The notes: generated by a model from the sequence alone, not told the origin. Counted from the first letter of the stretch, positions 33,221 through 41,904 are shown. The stretch is 64,000 nt of DNA from CAYGDP01 sp964348665 (GCA_964348665.1 CAYGDP010000024.1:1-64000), one strand, 5' to 3'. Numbers and translations: made by a program.

Positions 33221-34262
33221 CTAAGTAATCTCGCAACATCCCATACTGCTCGCTTGCTGCATGAACCGCCTTTCCCGCTCGTGTCATGGGCGACTTGAAA
33301 TAAAACGAGAGCCATTCCTGCGGACCATGATCGCCCCGGCGGTGGGCGAGGTCGAGGAAGCGGACGAGATCGATAATCATCGGCGCGGCCAGAACCGAGT
33401 CGCGCCAAAGCCCGTCAATTTTGAGCTGCATCGGCAGTCCGAGGAAACCTTCGAAATCAATATTGTCCCAGCTTTCCTTGTTGTCGCCGCGCGGTGGATA
33501 AAAATTGATTTGAACAGTGTGATGCGGTTCGTAGCCGAGCATTTCACCGAGAAGATGCTGTTTGGAGGCGATTTTCGACGCCCCTTTTTCCGGGTCGCCA
33601 ACAACTTTCCCATCCTCGTTGCCGAGCAGATTGGTCGAATACCATCCCGTCACGCGCAAACCACGCGCGGCGAACGCTGGCGCAAGAACGCTCTTAATCC
33701 AAGTCTGACCGGTCTTGCCATCCTTGCCAGCAGTGGGAACCCGATGGCGGTCCGCCAATTCGACCAAGGGTGACACCTCAACGGCCTGGTTCGGAGTGAA
33801 ATTCAGGAACGGACAACCGCTCTCGATGGCGGCGCGGGCGTAAAGCTGCGCTTCGCGGTCTAGCCCCGTCGGCAGGAGATTCACAACAACCACGGAAGCG
33901 AGCTTGTGTTTGCGACGAAAGGTTTCGATGTCGCGACGGATTTTTATGGCGGAACCGGAAGTCCATGGCTTTGTCGCGGCGAGTTCCTTGGCGATGGGCG
34001 TGAGGCGTTGTTTGTCGAGCACTTCGTTGCGCAGGGCTGCTTCAAAAAGATTTTCACCCCGGGTATCCCACCCGCCAAAGACAACATCCTCCAGTGGAGC
34101 GAGTTGACATTTCCGCGCGAGCGGCTCGGATTCGCTCAACATCGCGATTGGCCGGGTCAGACCGCGTCGGATCAGCGCCGTTCCGGCGACGACAGTCGTG
34201 GCGACCGCGCCGTCCAAGCCGGCGATCAGGATTCCAAGTTTACGTGACATTGGAACAGACAT
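33201..34262 (-). CDS. Inositol-3-phosphate synthase
   Basis: A 353-residue myo-inositol-1-phosphate-synthase-family enzyme, which converts glucose-6-phosphate to inositol-3-phosphate with NAD. The NAD-binding start is LGILIAGLDGAVATTVVAG; NFTPNQAVEVSPLVELAD, the catalytic GKDGKTGQTWIKSVLAPAF and TGWYSTNLLGNEDGKV are family hallmarks. It is the first gene of the minus-strand ebo run, coupled to the UbiA gene. Inositol may be the polar head for the UbiA product. ATG at 34262 (MSVPMSRK) or 34250. Confidence 0.85.
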   Translation of the reverse strand: MSVPMSRKLGILIAGLDGAVATTVVAGTALIRRGLTRPIAMLSESEPLARKCQLAPLEDVVFGGWDTRGENLFEAALRNEVLDKQRLTPIAKELAATKPWTSGSAIKIRRDIETFRRKHKLASVVVVNLLPTGLDREAQLYARAAIESGCPFLNFTPNQAVEVSPLVELADRHRVPTAGKDGKTGQTWIKSVLAPAFAARGLRVTGWYSTNLLGNEDGKVVGDPEKGASKIASKQHLLGEMLGYEPHHTVQINFYPPRGDNKESWDNIDFEGFLGLPMQLKIDGLWRDSVLAAPMIIDLVRFLDLAHRRGDHGPQEWLSFYFKSPMTRAGKAVHAASEQYGMLRDYLEGWKKG

Positions 34263-34345
34263 TACCAGTTATTTGTTGCTGCGGAGAGGAAAAAGTTCAA
34301 AGGAAAACCCAATCCCAACGTGATGAGATCAGGGTTAAAAGAAAT

Positions 34346-34422
34346 TGGTAGCGGGGGTGGGATTTGAACCCACGGCCTCAAGGTTATGAGCCTTGCGAGC
34401 TACCAGGCTGCTCCACCCCGCA
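34346..34422 (-). tRNA. tRNA-Met (CAT), initiator-like
   Basis: A 77-base gene. Anticodon CAT in the loop CTCATAA; the D-stem has A11-U24 as in initiators. The 3' CCA is encoded. Position 1 is T and position 72 is T, so the 1-72 pair is a mismatch, as is required in fMet tRNAs (usually C-A). The anticodon stem has G30-C40 and G31-C39 but A29-U41 instead of the third G-C pair. It lies between the inositol-phosphate synthase and the first PVC cytochrome. Confidence 0.9.
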
Positions 34423-34508
34423 ATTCGAAGCCTAAAGTAGCCCGATGACGCATCCGCGTCAAGCAGCCAATTTGCTTTCCAAACCGGTTCCCCTGCGGTA
34501 ATTTGACA

Positions 34509-37472
34509 ATGATGAAAAAAATCCAGCCGTTTTCCGTGTTGATTCTATTGCTGCATTTAATCGCGACCCCAGCGTTATCACAAACCGCCGAATGGATTTG
34601 GCACAATGAAAACGGCGCCAAACCTGCCGCTGACGATGTGCGCCATTTTCGGATGTCGTTTCAGATCGGCAGCGGAATCATTAAGGCGGAGCTGAATGTC
34701 GCGTGCGATGGTCAGGCGACAGTCTGGGTCAACGGAAAGGAAGCGGGCTCGAGCAATTCCTGGAAAGAACCGTTGCAATTGATCGTGACTGACAAACTGA
34801 CGGCTTGGTCGGAAAATGTCATCGCCGTGCGCGCCAAGAGCACCGGCACGAAACCAACAATGGTCGCGGCTCTCATGATTGACGAGGAATACGGAAAACG
34901 AAAAGTCGTAATTTCCGACCGGCAATGGGTTTCCTCGACCGAATTAAAATCCGGTTGGGATCGTCCGGGATTTGACTCACGCGATTGGACAAACGTCGTG
35001 CTCGTCGCCAAGCTCGGCGCGAAACCGTGGGGAAACGTCTTTCTCGCCGACCCAGCGGCGGCAACACCCGCCAGCGAGGTCACGGTGCCGCCGGGGTTCA
35101 AGGTCGAATTGCTCCGCTCCGCTTTGCCGCGCGAAGGTTCCTGGATCAGCATGGCGATTGATGACAAGGGACGGCTCTACATTTCTCCACAGGGCGCAAT
35201 TCCCGAGAGTGGGTTTGCCAATAAAAACACCTGGGGTGGTCTCTGGCGGGTTACGTTGGACGAGCATGGACAAATCGCAAAATGGGAAAAAATTCCCGTG
35301 CCCGTGGGCGATTCGATGGGGATGCTCTGGGCGTTCAACAGCCTCTACGTAAGCGGTCAGGGACCCGACGGGCAGGCAATCTATCGCCTCCGCGACACCG
35401 ACGGCGATGATACGCTCGACCAAGCCGAGCTTTTCAAAAAAGTGCCCGGCGGCGGCGGCGAACACGGCGCGCACGCAATCATTTTGGGCCGCGACAACAA
35501 ACTTTACATCGCACACGGCAACAGCACGCCACTCGTGGCGGGAATCGCCGCCGACTCTCCACACCAGCGCTGGCAGGAGGATTTCCTGCTGCCACGCATC
35601 AAAGATCCCGTCGCCACGTTTTTCGATAAACTAAAAATCCCTTATGGACAAATTTTGCGGACGGATGAAAACGGGTCGCGATGGGAATTTCTCTCGGGCG
35701 GATTTCGAAATCAATACGACATTGACTTCAACGAAGACGGCGAATTGTTCACGTTCGACAGCGATATGGAATGGGACGTCGGTTTGCCTTGGTATCGTCC
35801 AACGCGCATCCTGCATATCACCAGTGGGTCCGAGTTCGGGTTCCGGGAAGGCTCGACGAAATGGCCCGATTATTATCCCGATTCCCTGCCGGCTGTCGCG
35901 AATATCGGCCTCTCGTCCCCGACCGGCGTGAAGTTCGGCACAAAAAGCAAGTTTCCCGAAAAATATCGGCGCGCGTTCTATGCGATGGACTGGACGTTCG
36001 GCCGAATCATCGCTGTGCATCTAAAGCCGAAAGGCGCGAGCTACGAGGGGACGACCGAGGATTTTCTGAAGGGCAAAGGAATGCCCATGACCGATCTGGA
36101 ATTCGGCAAGGATGGCGCGATGTATTTTTCCGTCGGCGGACGCGGCACCCAGTCGGGTCTGTATCGCGTGAGCTATGTCGGCAAACCTGAATCGTTTTCC
36201 GCGCCAAAATCAAACTCTGCCGCGCTGAAACTTCGTCGCCAGCTAGAAACCTTCCACGGCCGCGAAGACTCAAAAGCCATCGCAACCGCGTGGCCGCATC
36301 TCGATAACGATGACCATTTCATCCGATACGCCGCCCGCGTGGCAATTGAAAGCCAGCCGATAGCGCAATGGCGCGACCGCACTCTCGCTGAGAAAAAACC
36401 GCGCGCCGCGCTTACAGCGTTGCTTGCCCTCGCTCGATGCAGGACGCAGGAGGACCAGGAACCACTCTTGAAAGCACTGGCGAAGTTTCCTCTCGATAGT
36501 CTCGACGACGAGTGGAAGTTGAACAAACTACGTGTCATTGAGATGAGCTTCATGCGCCAGGGACAACCTTCGGAGGAAATGCGGAAAACCGCCCTCGAAA
36601 AACTTGGCAAACAATACCCGGCGAAATCCTATCCGCTCAATCGCGAGCTAAGCCAGCTTCTCGTCTGGCTCGAAGCGCCTGATGTAGTCGAGAAAACGCT
36701 CGCGCTCTTGGCCGCGACGGACAAACACGACGAACAAATATGGTACGCGTATGTTCTCCGGGAAGCCAAAGGATGGACGCCGGCTCAACGAGCGACTTAT
36801 TTTAGCTGGTTCAACAAGGCGCGCGGATATCGCGGGGGAAACAGCTTTTCCAAGTTTATCGTCCGCATCCGCGAAGAAGCCCTCAAGAAACTCACGGACA
36901 ATGAACGCGCCGAAATCGCTGCTCTCACCGATAAACCATCCTCCCCTGTAGTGCCAGCCGCGCCTGCCCGCGCGTTTGTCCGCGAATGGAAACTGGACGA
37001 TCTCACGCCGTTGCTCTCGTCCGTCAACGCCAGTCGGAACTTGAAACGCGGAAAAGAAGCGTTTGCCGCCGCACAATGCCTCGCTTGTCATAAATTTGGC
37101 AATGATGGCGGGTCTGTCGGACCCGATCTCACAGGAATCAGTGGACGATTCAACCGTCGCGATATCCTTGAATCCACCATTGACCCGTCCAAAGTCATTT
37201 CCGACCAGTATCGCTCGCTCATTGTTAAAACGAAAGATGACACGCTCTCGGGACTTGTTGCCGAGGAAACCGCCGACAATCTGGTGCTGATTACCGAGCC
37301 TATTGCGCAGACAAAAACCATGATTTCGAAAAAGGACATTACTACCCGTGAACCGTCCAAGATTTCCATCATGCCAACAGGCTTGCTCAACACCATCACG
37401 CAAGACGAAATTCTCGATCTCCTCGCGTACATCGAATCAGCGGGTCAACCATCCCTGACGCCAAAGAAATAG
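34509..37472 (+). CDS. PVC-type membrane-bound dehydrogenase with c-type haem domain
   Basis: A 987-residue secreted protein with signal peptide (MMKKIQPFSVLILLLHLIATPALSQ). An N-terminal galactose-binding-like domain (AEWIWHNENG ... RDWTNVV) is followed by a sugar-dehydrogenase-type beta-propeller (about 190-560: LYISPQGAIPESG, YIAHGNSTPLV, GSEFGFREGSTKWPDY), a helical HEAT-like region and a C-terminal cytochrome c domain with AQCLACHKFG (CxxCH at about residue 857) and VGPDLTGISGRFNRRDILES, the 'PVC haem-binding' signature. Such proteins are thought to oxidise carbohydrates in the periplasm. The start is ATG 34509; a TTG two codons upstream is not preferred. It has a paralogue at 42513. Confidence 0.85.
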   Translation: MMKKIQPFSVLILLLHLIATPALSQTAEWIWHNENGAKPAADDVRHFRMSFQIGSGIIKAELNVACDGQATVWVNGKEAGSSNSWKEPLQLIVTDKLTAWSENVIAVRAKSTGTKPTMVAALMIDEEYGKRKVVISDRQWVSSTELKSGWDRPGFDSRDWTNVVLVAKLGAKPWGNVFLADPAAATPASEVTVPPGFKVELLRSALPREGSWISMAIDDKGRLYISPQGAIPESGFANKNTWGGLWRVTLDEHGQIAKWEKIPVPVGDSMGMLWAFNSLYVSGQGPDGQAIYRLRDTDGDDTLDQAELFKKVPGGGGEHGAHAIILGRDNKLYIAHGNSTPLVAGIAADSPHQRWQEDFLLPRIKDPVATFFDKLKIPYGQILRTDENGSRWEFLSGGFRNQYDIDFNEDGELFTFDSDMEWDVGLPWYRPTRILHITSGSEFGFREGSTKWPDYYPDSLPAVANIGLSSPTGVKFGTKSKFPEKYRRAFYAMDWTFGRIIAVHLKPKGASYEGTTEDFLKGKGMPMTDLEFGKDGAMYFSVGGRGTQSGLYRVSYVGKPESFSAPKSNSAALKLRRQLETFHGREDSKAIATAWPHLDNDDHFIRYAARVAIESQPIAQWRDRTLAEKKPRAALTALLALARCRTQEDQEPLLKALAKFPLDSLDDEWKLNKLRVIEMSFMRQGQPSEEMRKTALEKLGKQYPAKSYPLNRELSQLLVWLEAPDVVEKTLALLAATDKHDEQIWYAYVLREAKGWTPAQRATYFSWFNKARGYRGGNSFSKFIVRIREEALKKLTDNERAEIAALTDKPSSPVVPAAPARAFVREWKLDDLTPLLSSVNASRNLKRGKEAFAAAQCLACHKFGNDGGSVGPDLTGISGRFNRRDILESTIDPSKVISDQYRSLIVKTKDDTLSGLVAEETADNLVLITEPIAQTKTMISKKDITTREPSKISIMPTGLLNTITQDEILDLLAYIESAGQPSLTPKK

Positions 37473-37522
37473 AGCAATGTGCTTGCAAATCAGCCGCGCC
37501 GCGCTACTTTACGCGCAAGCGA

Positions 37523-38302
37523 ATGCAGGTCCAGCTCACGATCCTTGGCAGCGGCAGCGCAGGCAACTGCGCTCTAATTGAATCCACTCAAATGTGCGTG
37601 CTGGTGGATGCAGGTCTTTCGGGGAAACAAATCAGCGATCGCCTCGCCAAGATCGGACGCCAACTCTCAGACCTCGATGCCATCCTGCTCACCCACGAAC
37701 ACAACGATCATACCCAGGGACTCAACGTCCTCTGCAATCGTCATCATATCCCCCTCTACTGTAACCGACCCACCGCGGAGGAAATCGCCAAAACCCTGCC
37801 AAAGTTTTCCGCGTGGCACTTCTTCATCACCGGTCATCCCTTCGAGCTGGGCGACCTCATGGTGGAGTCGTTCAGCATCCCGCACGACGCACAGGATCCC
37901 GTCGGCTTCTTAATCCGCGCCAATGGCAGCGCCATCTGTTTCGCCACCGACCTCGGTCATGCCACCCGGCTCGTCATCGAACGCGCCCGTGCCGCTAATA
38001 TCGTCGTCCTCGAAACAAACCACGATTTGCGGATGTTGCAAGAAGCCAAACGTCCTTGGTCACTCAAGCAACGCATCATGAGCCGACACGGTCATCTCTC
38101 CAACGACGACGGCGCGACAGCGGCCGCCGAGATCGCCACCGACAAGCTCCGCGCGCTCTACCTCGCTCACCTCTCGCGCGATTGCAATCGTCCTTCGATC
38201 GCGTTGGAAGCCGTGACGGGACAACTGGAACGAGCCGGAGCGAAACATATCACCGTCCAAGTCGCCCAGCAGGACGAGATCATGCCCACTCTTACACTGT
38301 GA
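37523..38302 (+). CDS. MBL-fold metallo-hydrolase (YycJ/WalJ-like)
   Basis: A 259-residue cytoplasmic metallo-beta-lactamase-fold hydrolase. The N-terminus LTILGSGSAGNCALIES is typical of the YycJ group; the metal site is LLTHEHNDHTQGL (HxHxDH), with more ligands in the CFATDLGHATRL and LAHLSRDCNRPS segments. YycJ-type proteins are proposed nucleases in cell-wall signalling or mismatch repair. The gene stands 50 bases after the PVC cytochrome with its own start. Confidence 0.85.
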   Translation: MQVQLTILGSGSAGNCALIESTQMCVLVDAGLSGKQISDRLAKIGRQLSDLDAILLTHEHNDHTQGLNVLCNRHHIPLYCNRPTAEEIAKTLPKFSAWHFFITGHPFELGDLMVESFSIPHDAQDPVGFLIRANGSAICFATDLGHATRLVIERARAANIVVLETNHDLRMLQEAKRPWSLKQRIMSRHGHLSNDDGATAAAEIATDKLRALYLAHLSRDCNRPSIALEAVTGQLERAGAKHITVQVAQQDEIMPTLTL

Positions 38303-38450
38303 GTGCGTTAAAACGTTATATCGAGACGGCTTAACAGCATTTAGAGATTGGCGAGTGGAAATCCCCTGCTATTTGCTTGAGCACCGTCGAATTTAAGCCG
38401 GTAAGGCGACCACCAAAACATTGATATGGAAAGGGCTAACTCCTTCAGGC

Positions 38451-38987
38451 TCATACGGCCTGCCTCGCTGACGACCAATGCGTCGCGAGTCTCGAGTGCA
38501 AGTCGCGGAATTCGGCGTCGTTCGCGAACGCGCTGCGCGGAATCGGTGCGGCAACCAATGGTGTGAAAAAAAGGAAGATGTGTGTGTCAGTGAGAACAAT
38601 CTCGTGGATGTCGCGCCACAGCGCTCTTGCCGTCGTAGTCTGCGTTGTAACCTGTGCAAAATCCTCCTCGAAGGTAAGTACGGACGGCCCAGCGAGACGG
38701 GCCGTAGTCCGTGGGTTGATGATGTCTGCAAAGCAGCCAGTAGTGTAGGCGCTATAAAACCTCGGAAAGCCAATCGTGACGAAGATCGCAATTGTGGCGC
38801 GCACCCAAAACCCTGCTCCCATCTCGCGGAACTTTAAGTAGGGCAGGAGCACACTAAGCCATGCTAGCACGGAAATGGCGAGCCACGCGAAGCGGGAAAA
38901 TCGCCGCCCAAGGACCGAACCATCCAAGACATGATTCAGCAGTGAGAGGTAGTCTCTATCTGATGTTTGATAGCGCACTTCCATCAC
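38451..38987 (-). CDS. YcxB-like membrane protein
   Basis: A 178-residue protein with an N-terminal soluble part (VRYQTSDRDYLSLLNHVL), two membrane segments (FAWLAISVLAWLSVLLPYL and AGFWVRATIAIFVTIGF) and a C-terminal soluble domain resembling YcxB (SVLTFEEDFAQVTTQTTTARALW ... HIFLFFTPLVAAPIPRSAF). Function unknown. It lies alone between convergent and divergent neighbours. ATG at 38987 or 38984. Confidence 0.65.
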   Translation of the reverse strand: MMEVRYQTSDRDYLSLLNHVLDGSVLGRRFSRFAWLAISVLAWLSVLLPYLKFREMGAGFWVRATIAIFVTIGFPRFYSAYTTGCFADIINPRTTARLAGPSVLTFEEDFAQVTTQTTTARALWRDIHEIVLTDTHIFLFFTPLVAAPIPRSAFANDAEFRDLHSRLATHWSSARQAV

Positions 38988-39302
38988 GAGAAAAATGGGG
39001 TAAAAAAGTCAGTCATCCACATTGGCATATTTTCATTTTTTGGCACTGGCTTCGACCGACGCCAGGCGGTTGGGCGTGAGGTCGCTGCTCGCGATCTACG
39101 CGGTTTTGGGATCGAAGTGATGCACGATTGGATGATAGGTAGAGCCAGGATCTATTGCAAGCGCGGAACGATTCACCGTTGAAGCGGTTAATCGTTGAAG
39201 TGTTGAATCGTTAAAAAGTTGAATTGGAGAGTCGTCTCGGCTAATCTCTGTCTGATTTAACCATTCAACGTTTTAACCATTTAACGATTCAACCGCGCAG
39301 CC
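38988..39302. repeat. Non-coding gap with GTTGAATCGTTAAA inverted tract
   Basis: A 315-base gap without a convincing gene. GTTGAATCGTTAAA at 39202-39215 is matched by its exact reverse complement at 39280-39293, and related words (GGTTAATCGTTGAA, AACCATTCAACGTTTTAACC) extend both arms from about 39186 to 39296. The tract abuts the alanine dehydrogenase ATG and includes no Shine-Dalgarno sequence. The left half of the gap shows nothing recognisable. Confidence 0.5.
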
Positions 39303-40388
39303 ATGATAATTGGAATTCCAAGGGAAATTCTTAGCCACGAATACCGGGTCGCCCTTCTCCCCGCAGGTACAGAAGCGCTGGTCGAAGCAGGTCACTCGGT
39401 TCTCGTCCAGAAAGGCGCCGGGCTGGGCAGCGGATTTACCGACGCCGATTATCGGGCGGTCGGCGGGAAGATTGTGAGCAGTCAGCGCGACATTTTCCGC
39501 CGCGCCGATCTGATCCTGAAGGTCAAAGAGCCGCAGCCGAGCGAATTCAGCCTGCTCCGCCCCGGTCAAATCGTCTTCACCTATTTTCACTTTGCCGCCA
39601 AGGCCTCGCTCACCCGTGCGGTGCTGTCAAGCCATTGTGTCGCCATAGCCTATGAAACCGTGCAGACCCCAGACGGATCGCTACCGCTGTTGATTCCCAT
39701 GAGCGAGATCGCCGGACGAATGTCGATCCATGAAGGCGCGAAGTTTCTCGAAGAACCGTTCAAAGGCCGCGGATTGCTGCTGGCCGGTGTACCCGGAGTC
39801 GCGCCCGCTAAAGTCGTTGTGATCGGCGGCGGCATCGTTGGCACCAATGCCGCGAAAATGGCCGCTGGACTCGGCGCCGACGTGACCATCCTGGATATCA
39901 ATCTGACGCGGTTGCGATACCTCGACGACATTCTTCCGCCGAATGTGACTACCCTGATGAGCGACGCGCACAACATCCGAGAGCAAGTACGCGCGGCGGA
40001 TTTATTGGTAGGCTGCGTGCTCGTACCCGGGGCGCGCACGCCGGTTTTGATTCGAAGAAATCTTGTGAGACAAATGAAGCGAGGTGCCGTGATTGTGGAC
40101 GTGGCGATAGACCAGGGCGGTTGCGTGGAAACCTCGCACCCAACGACCCACGAGAAACCGACGTATATCGTGGATGGCGTCGTCCATTATTGTGTCACCA
40201 ACATGCCCGGCGCCGTCGCGCGCACGTCGGCGCTCGCGTTGTGCAACGCGACATTCCCCTATGTCCGCCAAATCGCCAGTCAAGGCTGGAAACGCGCATC
40301 AGAAGAAAACCGCGCCATTGGCCACGGACTCAATATTGTGGAAGGCAAAATCGTCCATCCGGAGTTGGAGAAGGAATATCGATTGTAG
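39303..40388 (+). CDS. ald: Alanine dehydrogenase
   Basis: A 361-residue NAD-dependent alanine dehydrogenase (L-alanine to pyruvate and ammonia). IGIPREILSHEYRVALLPAG, the catalytic Lys in LILKVKEPQPSE, the substrate Arg region and the Rossmann motif VVVIGGGIVGTNAAKMAAGLGA are all present; VIVDVAIDQGGCVETSHPTTH and CVTNMPGAVARTSA are family signatures. Length fits. It is a monocistron with a repeat tract just upstream and REPIN-like repeats downstream. Confidence 0.95.
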   Translation: MIIGIPREILSHEYRVALLPAGTEALVEAGHSVLVQKGAGLGSGFTDADYRAVGGKIVSSQRDIFRRADLILKVKEPQPSEFSLLRPGQIVFTYFHFAAKASLTRAVLSSHCVAIAYETVQTPDGSLPLLIPMSEIAGRMSIHEGAKFLEEPFKGRGLLLAGVPGVAPAKVVVIGGGIVGTNAAKMAAGLGADVTILDINLTRLRYLDDILPPNVTTLMSDAHNIREQVRAADLLVGCVLVPGARTPVLIRRNLVRQMKRGAVIVDVAIDQGGCVETSHPTTHEKPTYIVDGVVHYCVTNMPGAVARTSALALCNATFPYVRQIASQGWKRASEENRAIGHGLNIVEGKIVHPELEKEYRL

Positions 40389-40431
40389 GAGCGCTCTCCT
40401 GCGATCATTTGCGAAAAACCTCCTCTCAATA

Positions 40432-40494
40432 TGTAGCGGCGGTCTGTGACTGCCGATCAATTGAAATAATCGGCGCTCATAGAGCGCCGCTACA
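40432..40494. repeat. REPIN-like repeat, family 1, copy 3
   Basis: A 63-base copy: left arm GGCGGTCTGTGACTGCC and right arm GGCGCTCATAGAGCGCC, between TGTAGCGGCG and CGCCGCTACA. The GTC-type arm is again left and the CTC-type arm right. Confidence 0.8.
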
Positions 40495-40583
40495 AATTCA
40501 GAAATGCACATTGAAATGGATGTTGGACCTGCAACCTTCACACATTTGTGACTGGCTAGAGTCTGTTGAAAAATCCCGATTTC

Positions 40584-40684
40584 GCCACGTGAGGGCACGT
40601 GGCCTATAATCTTCCCCTTGGTAAATTTCTTTTTTGTAGGCCGCGCGCCCCGCCAAACGACACGGCGGGCAAGCCCCGCGCGGC
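40584..40684. repeat. Palindromic doublet repeat, family 2, second copy
   Basis: CCACGTG-AGGG-CACGTGG (40585-40602) followed by CCTATAA, a 20-odd-base spacer, then TGTAGG and a longer GC-rich hairpin with CCGCGCG and CGCGCGG arms. The order hairpin, CCTAxA, spacer, TGTAGxCC, hairpin matches the copy at 21986. Confidence 0.5.
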
Positions 40685-40691
40685 GAGTAAT

Positions 40692-41387
40692 TCAACGGAC
40701 TGATTGCAGACCGCCGCTACAGCCCTCCACCAAAATCACGCATTCGCCTTTGATCTTGCGACCTGACAGTTTTGTTGCCAATTCATCGGCTCGTCCCCGG
40801 ATGATTTCCTGAAATTTCTTGGTCAACTCACGGGCGACAACGACGCGGCGATCCCCCATGGTTTCGGCAATGACCGCGATGGTTTTCGCCACTCGATACG
40901 GTGATTCGTAAAAAACCAACGTGGCAGAATCGTCAACCAGCGTGGCGATTTTTTTCCGTATCGCGCCGGGTTTCCGCGGCAGGAATCCGATGAAATGAAA
41001 CTCGCCTGAATCAAATCCCGTCAACGTCAGCGCGGTCGTCACGGCGGTCGGTCCTGGAATCACATCCACCGTCAACCCCGCTTCGATGGCGGCGCGGATC
41101 AATCGTCCGCCGGGATCCGAGACGCCCGGCATACCCGAATCGGAAACGAGCGCCACGGAGTCGCCGGCGCGAAGACGCAAAAGGATTTCATCAGCGCGCC
41201 GCGCTTCGTTGAACTTGTGACAGCTCAACATCGGCGTCGCGATTTGAAAATGCCGCAGCAGGATGGCGGTACGGCGGGTGTCCTCGGCGGCGATCACCGA
41301 GACTTCCTTCAGCGTGCGGATGGCTCGCAGAGTGATGTCTTCGAGATTGCCGATCGGAGTACCAACGATGTAAAGGGTGCCATTCAT
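40692..41387 (-). CDS. rsmI: 16S rRNA (cytidine-1402-2'-O)-methyltransferase
   Basis: A 231-residue tetrapyrrole-methylase-fold enzyme that methylates C1402 of 16S rRNA. TLYIVGTPIGNLEDITLRA, IAAEDTRRTAILLRHF, LVSDSGMPGVSDPGGRLI and VIPGPTAVTTAL are diagnostic. It is shorter than E. coli RsmI (286), lacking the C-terminal winged-helix tail. The last residues (EGCSGGLQSVR) are read from a half REPIN-like repeat at 40703-40721, so the original C-terminus was probably cut by that insertion. Confidence 0.9.
   Translation of the reverse strand: MNGTLYIVGTPIGNLEDITLRAIRTLKEVSVIAAEDTRRTAILLRHFQIATPMLSCHKFNEARRADEILLRLRAGDSVALVSDSGMPGVSDPGGRLIRAAIEAGLTVDVIPGPTAVTTALTLTGFDSGEFHFIGFLPRKPGAIRKKIATLVDDSATLVFYESPYRVAKTIAVIAETMGDRRVVVARELTKKFQEIIRGRADELATKLSGRKIKGECVILVEGCSGGLQSVR
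40703..40721. repeat. Half-copy of family 1 repeat in the rsmI 3' end
   Basis: ATTGCAGACCGCCGCTACA matches the right end of family 1 (AGACCGCCGCTACA), without a partner arm. It supplies the last codons of rsmI. Confidence 0.5.
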
Positions 41388-41439
41388 GGATTAATATTAT
41401 TGATTTGCCACAAAAAGGCTCAAAAATCACAAAATCTGC

Positions 41440-41903
41440 GCAGCGGAGAGCGAAGAAAACAACCTACGACGTAAAGCATAGCACTCATGCGTGTATTACT
41501 ACCACAAAAACGGTTCACAGTCGCTTTTTCGCAAACGCTCGAACTCCAACGCTTTTGGACGGTAAGTAAAAGCTACGCAGGTTTTGATTTTCCATGGTCG
41601 AAACTTCGCGGTGTGCGGACACTGACCATCATTGTGGTAGGCGAGACGCTGGCGAATGTTTTCAGTAAAGCCAACGTAAAAATGCGACGGCGGGGCAATG
41701 CTTTGGAGGATATAAACGTAATAAAATCCAATCGTGCTCATTTCGCTTTAGCCCTCATTGCTCCGAACGCTTTCTCAGTAAAGACACGGTTGCCCGCCTT
41801 CGCTTCGCTTCGGCGCGGCAGTCTTCGCTCTCCGCTTCGCGAAGACCGAAGACTGAAGACTGGCGTGCCGAGTCGTAGCTCTGCGGGCAGCGGAGAGCGA
41901 AGA
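41440..41903. mobile_element. GIY-YIG module between 17-bp direct repeats beside tRNA-Tyr
   Basis: GCAGCGGAGAGCGAAGA occurs at 41440-41456 and again at 41887-41903; the right copy ends one base before the tRNA-Tyr 3' end. An inverted copy (GTCTTCGCTCTCCGCT) is at 41821-41836, and GAAGACTGAAGACTG words fill 41840-41862. The segment holds only the damaged GIY-YIG gene. Insertion by recombination at the tRNA flank is an inference. Confidence 0.45.
41499..41741 (-). pseudogene. GIY-YIG nuclease gene, C-terminal microdeletion
   Basis: An 80-residue frame matches the small GIY-YIG family: FYYVYILQSIAPPSHFYVGFTENIRQRLAYHN and PHTAKFRPWKIKT, then AFTYRPKALEFER. Homologues continue with a YLKSxSGRAFAKKRL ending. 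Here the frame shifts after LEFER, but AFAKKRL followed by a stop is present in the next frame immediately after. About nine codons (not a multiple of three bases) are therefore missing, plausibly between short CGAGCG repeats. The gene is probably a recently damaged member of a mobile or repeat-linked family. Confidence 0.65.
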
Positions 41904-41904
41904 C

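Larger units (their letters stand above)
40389..40691. other. Intergenic region filled by two repeat families
   Basis: The 303 bases between ald and rsmI contain a REPIN-like family 1 copy (40432-40494) and a family 2 doublet (40584-40684). About 90 bases between them show nothing I can name. The genes converge here, so these structures may also serve as transcription stops. Confidence 0.6.
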
